From an uncultured bacterium (GTDB lineage: Bacteria; Verrucomicrobiota; Kiritimatiellia; UBA8416; CALETX01), in contig CALETX010000197.1 in assembly GCA_937920455.1 (NCBI GenBank), positions 1 through 7,000 of the forward strand: a stretch of 7,000 nucleotides of DNA, written 5' to 3'. A program made the position numbers and the translations under genes. Every line of letters begins with the position of its first letter. Positions within the stretch are counted from its first letter, which is position 1. Shown piece by piece: positions 1-5,400 of the stretch. The notes below the pieces were generated by a model. That model was not told where the DNA came from, searched no databases, and was given only the letters and a program-made list of their open reading frames with translations.

Positions 1-18
1 TATCACAATCTTTTTCAT
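1..18 (-). CDS. Start of a divergent leftward gene (partial, first six codons)
   Basis: Read on the minus strand, a purine-rich GGGGAGGG (30 down to 23) is followed four bases later by ATG at 18-16 and then codons for KKIVI up to the window edge. A basic dipeptide followed by a short hydrophobic beta strand is a common opening of cytoplasmic proteins, particularly those with a Rossmann fold, but six codons cannot identify the product. Another ATG at 22-20 (MNEKDCD...) abuts the binding site and is less likely. The gene is divergent from the GntR/LacI regulator, a usual arrangement for a regulator and its target, so this may be the regulated gene. Confidence 0.4.
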
Positions 19-41
19 TCATCCCTCCCCATGGTTCTAAT

Positions 42-145
42 CCATATCGTATCAAAGCCTGCTCCTTAGCGCAACTATTTTTCAAGGGGCTCCTCCTGCC
101 ATAGTACTTGATTCCACAGAGTTTCCATATGGGGCTTGATATAGG
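42..145. promoter_or_regulatory. Divergent intergenic region with possible operator half-sites
   Basis: CCATAT occurs at 42-47 and again at 125-130, where it forms the perfect palindrome CCATATGG (125-132). TATCAA (50-55) and TTGATA (136-141) form an inverted pair, each lying a few bases after a CCATAT copy. GntR and LacI family proteins bind short inverted repeats, and this region lies between the regulator and its divergent neighbour, so it is the natural place for an operator. The repeats are short enough to arise by chance. I see no convincing -35/-10 pair for the regulator itself. Confidence 0.2.
46..74 (-). promoter_or_regulatory. Candidate sigma-70-like promoter for the leftward gene
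   Basis: On the minus strand TTGCGC (74-69) lies exactly 17 bp from TACGAT (51-46), matching the -35 and -10 consensus at three and four of six positions. Transcription would start near 39, giving a leader of about 20 bases that carries the GGGGAGGG site. The match is weak and the organism's promoter consensus is unknown. Confidence 0.25.
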
Positions 146-159
146 GACGTAAATTAGAA

Positions 160-1263
160 ATGATAAAAGTTATGACTGATTTCGATAACGTTTTGCGTCA
201 GATGCGCCGAAAGCGCGGCCGACCTCCCGTCAGAAAAGAGGCCGTAGAGGAATATGTGAGGGAACTCATCGTCAGCGGCCGCCTCAAACCCGGCGACGCT
301 GTGCCCACCCGACGCGCATTGGCTGCCCAGTTCGATGCCAGCCCGGTCACGGTGCAGGCTGCGGCCACAAGACTTGTGCGCGAAGGCTTTCTCAACGTGC
401 GAGGCCAGAAGGGAACTTTCGTGGCGCAAACGCCTCCTCACACGTCGAGATATGCGGTTGTGATGCCGGTTACGAAGGATGAAGTTGAAAAGAATCGGTT
501 TTGGAAGGCGCTTGCTCTGGAGACGGAGAAGGCAAGAGAACAGGAAGGACTTGACATAAAGGTGTACTATGACGTTGACGGACGGGCAGCATCGTCTGAT
601 GAACTCGAGTTGATTGAGGATGTTGCGCGCCGTCGTCTGGCCGGGATCATCTTTGCATCGGCTCCTTTCAATTTGAGAAACAGCCCTGTTCTGACGGGAC
701 CTCGGATATCGCGGGTTGCGATCATGACGCCGGCAAAAGGGTACCCTGGTTTGTCAATGCTGCAAATGAGCGGGTTCGAAAGGGCGGCAGTTTCCCGGAT
801 GCTGGCAAGCGGCAGACGGCGGGTGGCGGTGCTCTGCACGCCGGGTGTGGAGGAAAAATGGGAGCGAAGGATCGTGAACGCATCTGCCCTTCTCATGCGA
901 AGATCCTGGCTACAGAGCGTAAGCCAGTCGGCTCCCTCATCGGCCAGACGTTGCATGTGGCTGTTGATGGATACGGCCCGTCCTGAGCGTCCAGATGGGC
1001 TGATCATAACGGACGACAACCTTGTGGAATCGGCCACGCTGGGATTGAAGGAATGGGGCGTTCGCGTTCCCGAGGAACTCCTTATCGTCGCTCATTGCAA
1101 TTTCCCCTGGCTGCCGAGAACTCATGTGGGCGTTGAATGGGTCGGCTATGATGCCAGACACGTCCTTAGGACGGCCCTGGAAGACCTGCATCGTCAGAGG
1201 TGCAAGAGTGGAGCGCCACGCCGCCTTCGCGTGGGCGCGATCTGCGGCAACAACAACGCATGA
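160..1263 (+). CDS. GntR-type winged-helix regulator with LacI-like ligand-binding domain
   Basis: A cytoplasmic one-component transcription factor of 367 residues. Residues 23-90 are a GntR winged helix: the recognition helix lies around SPVTVQAAATRLVREGF (61-77) and the wing around RGQKGTF (81-87). Residues 96-360 look like the periplasmic-binding-protein fold of LacI/GalR repressors, with the typical RPDGLIITDDN (277-287) and a following GVRVPEEL (300-307). Such hybrids usually sense a small metabolite, often a sugar, but the ligand cannot be read from sequence. The basic stretch RRKRGRPPVRK (16-26) before the winged helix contains an AT-hook-like GRP core. The start is uncertain: ATG at 160 has only AGGGAC 11 bases upstream, and an in-frame ATG at 172 is possible. 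The frame is intact. Likely targets are the divergent gene at the left edge, the downstream operon, or both. Confidence 0.88.
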   Translation: MIKVMTDFDNVLRQMRRKRGRPPVRKEAVEEYVRELIVSGRLKPGDAVPTRRALAAQFDASPVTVQAAATRLVREGFLNVRGQKGTFVAQTPPHTSRYAVVMPVTKDEVEKNRFWKALALETEKAREQEGLDIKVYYDVDGRAASSDELELIEDVARRRLAGIIFASAPFNLRNSPVLTGPRISRVAIMTPAKGYPGLSMLQMSGFERAAVSRMLASGRRRVAVLCTPGVEEKWERRIVNASALLMRRSWLQSVSQSAPSSARRCMWLLMDTARPERPDGLIITDDNLVESATLGLKEWGVRVPEELLIVAHCNFPWLPRTHVGVEWVGYDARHVLRTALEDLHRQRCKSGAPRRLRVGAICGNNNA

Positions 1264-1508
1264 TTAAAAACAGTCGCGTCAGCTCTCTTTGCGCATAGGA
1301 ATCTTTCTCAGCTGGCCGTACAATCAATCAAAAGACGATGAATCGCCAAGTTGAGGCAACATCTTGACTGCAGGGTTTGCCTGGCCCGGTGTGTGTCTGC
1401 AACAGTATCTCACCAGGCACAGCCGGCGTATCGCGCCACCAACTCAGAATTCACCCAGGCTTGACCATGTCCATGCTTTGGCGCATCTTTTGATGTCGGG
1501 CGGTAGAG
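1264..1508 (+). other. 245-bp gap before the metabolic operon; possible structured leader
   Basis: No convincing gene on either strand. Between 1350 and 1460 there are several short inverted repeats: GTTG/CAAC (1350-1360, 3-base loop), CAGG/CCTG (1371-1383), TGCCTGG (1378-1384) with CCAGGCA (1413-1419), and GGCG/CGCC (1425-1437). A second CCAGGC at 1455-1460 could also pair with 1379-1384, so alternative pairings are possible. TTGACC (1461-1466) with CATCTT (1484-1489) is a weak promoter candidate at 17-bp spacing, and TACAAT (1319-1324) is a -10-like hexamer without a good -35. I see no rho-independent terminator after the regulator and no recognisable cobalamin riboswitch. Confidence 0.3.
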
Positions 1509-2654
1509 ATGAATGAAAATCGTGATCAACGAATGGTGCAATACCTGGGCCGTATCCGCGAGAAGGGATCGAGAGTTAGGTACTGCGTCGTCGGTGCCGG
1601 TCATGGGGGTCTGGCCATGGCGGGGCATCTGGGAATCATGGGATTTCCCGTGAGCCTGTACAACCGCACCGATGAGAATATGCACGCGGTGCGATGGCAT
1701 GGCGGCATAAAGATTACCGGGGCGGTTGAGGGGTTCGGCCCTGTTGAGTTGGCGACCACATCCATGGCTGAGGCCGTATCGCAGGCGGATGTGATAATGG
1801 TTGTGGTCCCGGCAACGGCTCACCGTTTTATAGCGGAGCAGTTGTCGCCTTGCGTGCGTGGTGGTCAAATTGTGGTCCTGAATCCCGGGCGCACAGGCGG
1901 CGCTCTGGAATTCCATCGCATTCTGAGCGCCGGCGCCGCGGACAAGCCAGTGCTGATCGGAGAGACCGCGACATTTATCTACGCATCAAGAGCTCTTTCC
2001 CGTTTCGAAGCTCGCATATTCCGCATTAAGAATACGGTGCGCTTTGCAACTCTTCCCGCTTACTGGATTCCAGAAGCGCTATCGGTGTTGAACCAAGCTT
2101 TCCCGCAGTTTGCCGCCGGCGATAATGTGCTTTCAACAGGAATGGAAAATATCGGAGCCATTTTCCATCCGGCCCTGACACTGCTTAACGCCGGATGGAT
2201 TGAGACAACGCAGGGGGACTTCGATTTCTACCTTGGCGGAGTAACTCCTTCAGTAGCGCGGGTTCTCGAACGGCTTGACAAGGAGCGTGTTGCGGTGGCG
2301 GCCGGCCTTGGGATTCACACTGTTTCCGCGAGGGACTGGCTCTATTTGACGTATGACTCTTCGGGCCGGGACCTCTACGAAGCAATTCAAAGCACGATAT
2401 CCTACAGAGGAATTCGAGCGCCTCAGAACATCATGCACAGGTATGTTACGGAAGATGTGCCGATGAGCCTTGTGCCTCTCGCCTCACTGGGAAACATGTT
2501 GGGCGTGCCCATGCCGACGCCGGAAATGCTGATCAACCTGGCCACTGTGATGCACGGCAAGGACTACTGGTCCGAGGGCCGGACCGTGGAACGAATGGGG
2601 ATCGCAGGAATGTCCGTAAAGGCAATACGTCAACTTGTCGTAGGAATCGAGTGA
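1509..2654 (+). CDS. NAD(P)-dependent opine/octopine/nopaline dehydrogenase-family protein
   Basis: A cytoplasmic oxidoreductase of 381 residues. Characterised relatives reductively condense the amino group of an amino acid with an alpha-keto acid, giving an N-(carboxyalkyl) amino acid (opine). The N-terminal Rossmann domain begins at residue 23 with the nucleotide loop GAGHGG (29-34). The second strand ends in YNRTDE (51-56), where Arg53 could favour NADP(H). ADVIMVVVPATAH (93-105) and LNPGRTGGALEF (124-135) are family signatures. In the C-terminal helical domain NIGAIFHP (214-221) supplies His220, the probable catalytic histidine. The 22 residues before the Rossmann domain are longer than needed. 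The binding site before ATG 1509 (GGTAGAG) is weak, but the next in-frame ATG (1533) has none. It heads a tight run of genes. The family is firm, the substrate unknown; a ketopantoate-reductase-like or other imine-reducing role is possible. Confidence 0.88.
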   Translation: MNENRDQRMVQYLGRIREKGSRVRYCVVGAGHGGLAMAGHLGIMGFPVSLYNRTDENMHAVRWHGGIKITGAVEGFGPVELATTSMAEAVSQADVIMVVVPATAHRFIAEQLSPCVRGGQIVVLNPGRTGGALEFHRILSAGAADKPVLIGETATFIYASRALSRFEARIFRIKNTVRFATLPAYWIPEALSVLNQAFPQFAAGDNVLSTGMENIGAIFHPALTLLNAGWIETTQGDFDFYLGGVTPSVARVLERLDKERVAVAAGLGIHTVSARDWLYLTYDSSGRDLYEAIQSTISYRGIRAPQNIMHRYVTEDVPMSLVPLASLGNMLGVPMPTPEMLINLATVMHGKDYWSEGRTVERMGIAGMSVKAIRQLVVGIE

Positions 2655-2676
2655 AATATCAAGGGAGGAACTCGCA

Positions 2677-3351
2677 ATGGAGAATATGAAAGAGCTGCTC
2701 CAGGGAATCCCCATATGGCTGACTGCAATTATGCTGCTAGTCATGGGATGGCTGGCTGCGGCATTGATCAGGACCTTAGTTATCAGTCTATTGAGAGTGT
2801 TTCGCTTCAATCAGGTATGCCAACGGTCGATTGTAGGCGACTTCCTGAGGAGGGGAGCAGTGACTCTCTCGCCAAGTGAACTGCTGGGAGGGGGACTGTA
2901 CTGGCTTATCATCATTGGGGTCATGCTCGAGACTGCTCGCCTGCTCGACATCCGCGCGGTGTCGGAGTTCAGACAGCGTGTCGTCGCGGCATTGCCAGGT
3001 CTCTTGAGTGCAACTTTGACGTTAATCGTCGGTCTTATTGTGGTCTCCTTCCTTGCGGGTCTTGTCCGCACCATAGCCCGCAACGCTGGCAGTCTCTTTG
3101 CTAATCTGTGGTCACGGATCGTCCGCTGGATAGGAGTGATTCTCGTGCTGGCCATCGCGTTAGAACAGGCTGAAATCCGCGGCTCAGTCATGATCGGCGT
3201 CCTGTACATTGTTATCTCAGCCGTAGCCTTCGGCATTGCCCTGTCCTTTGCCTTGGGCTGCAAGGACATGGCGCGGAGCGCGATGGAGAGATGGATTGCC
3301 GATCTCAGGGAGCGTCACCGGGATATGTCAAAGTCGGACATGGAAGGATGA
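2677..3351 (+). CDS. Small multi-pass membrane protein, conserved TM-helix (MscS-like N-terminal) family
   Basis: A 224-residue integral membrane protein with no cleavable signal. Hydrophobic segments lie at about 12-38, 73-89, 103-131, 150-163 and 170-194. The pattern ALPGLLSATLTLIVGLIVVS (105-124) and the ending ALSFALGCKDMARSAMERW (188-206) resemble the conserved TM-helix repeats found in, or next to, mechanosensitive-channel proteins, where the last helix usually reads ALAFGLGGRDxA. The soluble beta domain of true MscS channels is absent: the protein stops after a short charged tail. It is therefore probably not a stand-alone MscS channel, and its role (small-solute passage, membrane scaffold or stress response) is unknown. 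The start is secure, with AGGGAGG at 2662-2668 eight bases before ATG. It lies 22 bp after the dehydrogenase and 23 bp before the mutase, implying co-transcription. Confidence 0.75.
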   Translation: MENMKELLQGIPIWLTAIMLLVMGWLAAALIRTLVISLLRVFRFNQVCQRSIVGDFLRRGAVTLSPSELLGGGLYWLIIIGVMLETARLLDIRAVSEFRQRVVAALPGLLSATLTLIVGLIVVSFLAGLVRTIARNAGSLFANLWSRIVRWIGVILVLAIALEQAEIRGSVMIGVLYIVISAVAFGIALSFALGCKDMARSAMERWIADLRERHRDMSKSDMEG

Positions 3352-3374
3352 TTTCCAGTATAAAACGGTGAGAA

Positions 3375-5225
3375 ATGTCTTTTCGATTGCAAAGGCAGGA
3401 TTGCATTGGGCTGGCTTACCCAGCGTGCGATGCTCACACACTTGGGATCGTATCGCTGAGCCAGTTGCTGAGCGAATGCGGTTATCGTTCCGTCATCGCC
3501 GACGCCGTTACCCGTGCTTATCTGAGCACGCCTGATTCGCCCGATGGATCAGAGGCCATTGCCGGCTGGGTGAGAACGAATGGCGTCACGGTTCTCGGTT
3601 TCAGTTATCGCCTCGACCCGCAGGAGGGGTTGCAACTGATGACGCGATTGCTCCAGGGGATGAAGGCCAAACGTCTTCTGAGCGAACAAGGCGGCCCTAT
3701 TCGGGCCGTGTACTTTGCGGGATTGCCTCGGGCGTGCGCGCTGGTTCGGATGCGCCTTCGGGAGATAAATGATACGTTCGAGGGAGACGAGACAACAGCG
3801 GAAACCCTGACGCGACTTGGCGTTGATCCCACAAATATTCCCAAGGATGTGGCGGCCAGTGTCCGGTACGACGAGGATCGCCTTGCTTTTGGCCGGGACT
3901 TGATTCGCGCCGGCACTTACTTGTCGGTCAAGCCGGTGGACCGTTCAGGATATGCTGCCTTCGGCACCCAGAAGGACACACTCGTAGCCCGTCTGCAATA
4001 CAGCGCATCGCGCAGGCTCCCGCCCCTGGTGCGCGCACATGTCGGTCCCTTTCTTCCAGATCGCAGCGAAGCGGTGCGGCTCTTTCTTCAGTGGACTCGA
4101 CAGCTTGCCGCCAGCGGCCATCTTGACGTGTTATCCATCGGAACGTCGCAACTCAGTCAGTCTCATTTTGGCGAGAATTGGGGCGACAAGCCCAATGGAG
4201 GCGGCGTTCCTTTAAATTCGCCCGACGAATTTTCGGAGGCGTGGAAAGCCGCGCGGCCCATGCTGGTGCGGACTTACGCAGGCACAAAGAACATTCGAGC
4301 TCTGGCACAGATGTATGAGGAAAGGATCAACATCGCATGGCACGCCTTGTCACTATGGTGGTTCTGCCAGATTGACGGACGCGGACCGTATACGGTCCGG
4401 GAAAACCTTGAGCAACAGTTCGCCGCATTGCAATACATCGCTTCGACAGGAAAGCCATATGAGCCGAATGTTTCGCACCACTTTGCCTTCCGAGGGGCGG
4501 ACGATGTCACCTGCGTTGTGGCGGCCGTTCTGGCAGCACGAGCCGCGAAGGCCATGGGCATACGACATCTGGTTCTTCAAATGATGCTTAACACTCCGCG
4601 GGGGACATGGGGCATCCAGGACTTGGCCAAAGCCCGCGCTTTACTTACGCTTGTGCGTAAACTGGAAGGTCCGACTTTCCGGGTAATTCCCCAGCCCCGT
4701 GGCGGCCTGGACTATTTCTCCCCCTCGCCCGAGAAAGCCAAAGCGCAGTTGGCCGCAGTTACGGCCCTGATGGACGACATCGAACCGCACAACCCGGCAA
4801 GTCCGCCGATCATTCATGTGGTAAGTTACTCTGAAGGGTACGACCTTGCCGATCCTCTCGTTATTGATGAAAGCGTCAAAATCACGCAACATGCCTTGAG
4901 CGAATACCGACGGCTGCGAAGAAAAGGCGATATAGATGATATGGCGACAAATTCTGACGTCCGGCAGCGCACGGAGGCGCTTGTCTCGGAAGCTCAGGTG
5001 GTACTTCGCGCCATTGAATCGGCTATTCCGCACCCATATACCGCAGCGGGCCTGTACCACGCACTTGCCAAAGGCTTTCTAACAGCACCATACCTTTTGG
5101 AATGCAGCGAGGAGTTCGCTCTCGCAAGGAAATGGCGAACGCGACTCATCCAGGGCAGCGTCCGTGTGGTTGATGCCCGGAACGCGCCCCTGCCTGCTGC
5201 TGTACGAATGAGAGATGTAATGTGA
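3375..5225 (+). CDS. Fused B12-binding plus glutamate-mutase-like (GlmS-GlmE type) adenosylcobalamin mutase
   Basis: A cytoplasmic protein of 616 residues, close to GlmS plus GlmE of clostridial glutamate mutase combined (about 137 + 483 from memory). Residues 9-150 match the cobalamin-binding Rossmann domain: DAHTLG (19-24) is the DxHxxG motif, with His21 as the expected lower cobalt ligand. Ser77 in GFSYRL stands at the SxL position, and AGLP (115-118) replaces the usual GG. Residues about 215-550 align by eye with the GlmE barrel: LVRTYAG (298-304) with the Arg149 segment, IRHLVLQ...GIQDLAKARAL (396-423) with the GlmE strand ending QDIAALRCL, and SEGYDLAD (486-493) with the Glu330 loop. 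KGFLTAPYLLE (566-576) matches the GlmE C-terminal region. Relatives rearrange carbon skeletons by radical chemistry. GGTGAG lies only 2 bases before ATG, but the domain starts at residue 9, so the start is reasonable. The substrate is not established; see findings. Confidence 0.8.
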   Translation: MSFRLQRQDCIGLAYPACDAHTLGIVSLSQLLSECGYRSVIADAVTRAYLSTPDSPDGSEAIAGWVRTNGVTVLGFSYRLDPQEGLQLMTRLLQGMKAKRLLSEQGGPIRAVYFAGLPRACALVRMRLREINDTFEGDETTAETLTRLGVDPTNIPKDVAASVRYDEDRLAFGRDLIRAGTYLSVKPVDRSGYAAFGTQKDTLVARLQYSASRRLPPLVRAHVGPFLPDRSEAVRLFLQWTRQLAASGHLDVLSIGTSQLSQSHFGENWGDKPNGGGVPLNSPDEFSEAWKAARPMLVRTYAGTKNIRALAQMYEERINIAWHALSLWWFCQIDGRGPYTVRENLEQQFAALQYIASTGKPYEPNVSHHFAFRGADDVTCVVAAVLAARAAKAMGIRHLVLQMMLNTPRGTWGIQDLAKARALLTLVRKLEGPTFRVIPQPRGGLDYFSPSPEKAKAQLAAVTALMDDIEPHNPASPPIIHVVSYSEGYDLADPLVIDESVKITQHALSEYRRLRRKGDIDDMATNSDVRQRTEALVSEAQVVLRAIESAIPHPYTAAGLYHALAKGFLTAPYLLECSEEFALARKWRTRLIQGSVRVVDARNAPLPAAVRMRDVM

Positions 5226-5237
5226 AATTGTCCATGT

Positions 5238-5258
5238 CCGGCGGCATGGCCGGCGGCA
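5238..5258 (+). repeat. Tandem 9-base repeat in the 175-bp gap before the ligase gene
   Basis: CCGGCGGCA occurs at 5238-5246 and again at 5250-5258, separated by TGG. The first copy and the spacer can also fold as CCGGC (5238-5242) with GCCGG (5249-5253). There is no T-run, so this is not a standard terminator. The rest of the gap (5226-5400) holds no convincing gene or promoter. It is much longer than the 22-23 bp gaps upstream, so the ligase may have its own promoter or a processed leader. Confidence 0.4.
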
Positions 5259-5387
5259 AAGCAGACAGGTTGTATGAAGCGGCTTCTGTCGCCCTTCGAG
5301 ACGATGTCTGTGGCGCCTTCGGCTGATCTTGAGAGGCGGGACATTTGCTTTCATTCCCTCCTCTGATTCTGCTCGGCACGAGGGAAG

Positions 5388-5394
5388 AAAGGAA
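5388..5394 (+). promoter_or_regulatory. Ribosome binding site fixing the ligase start
   Basis: AAAGGAA lies six bases before ATG 5401. This favours that ATG over an in-frame TTG at 5329, which would add 24 residues with no family resemblance. The protein from 5401 opens MAGIAG, matching the start of the asparagine synthetase family. Confidence 0.75.
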
Positions 5395-5400
5395 CAGGCG

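Noticed and set aside
840..970. Possible frameshift in the regulator, suggested by an unusual Ser/Arg-rich stretch
   Set aside because: The LacI-like pattern continues in the same frame on both sides (WLQSV at 250-254, then RPDGLIITDD at 277-286), so the gene appears intact.
1264..1508. Cobalamin riboswitch upstream of the operon containing a B12 enzyme
   Set aside because: I looked for the B12-box and the conserved core segments and found none. An adenosylcobalamin-using enzyme gene also need not have one.
1509..1520. ATGAATGAAAA shared by the dehydrogenase start and the minus strand at 22-12, suggesting duplicated gene starts
   Set aside because: The match does not extend past about 12 bases and A-rich early codons are common, so it is most likely chance.
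1410..1916. A minus-strand frame of 168 codons spanning the gap and the dehydrogenase start
   Set aside because: Rich in His, Arg and Gln with no fold-like pattern, and it overlaps the nucleotide-binding domain of the real gene.
2811..3269. A 152-codon minus-strand frame opposite the membrane protein gene
   Set aside because: Antisense to a well-supported membrane protein with a strong ribosome binding site. Its composition (many Arg, Thr, Pro) is that of a shadow frame.
5329..5400. TTG-initiated 24-residue extension of the ligase
   Set aside because: The good ribosome binding site at 5388-5394 and the family-typical MAGIAG opening place the start at 5401.
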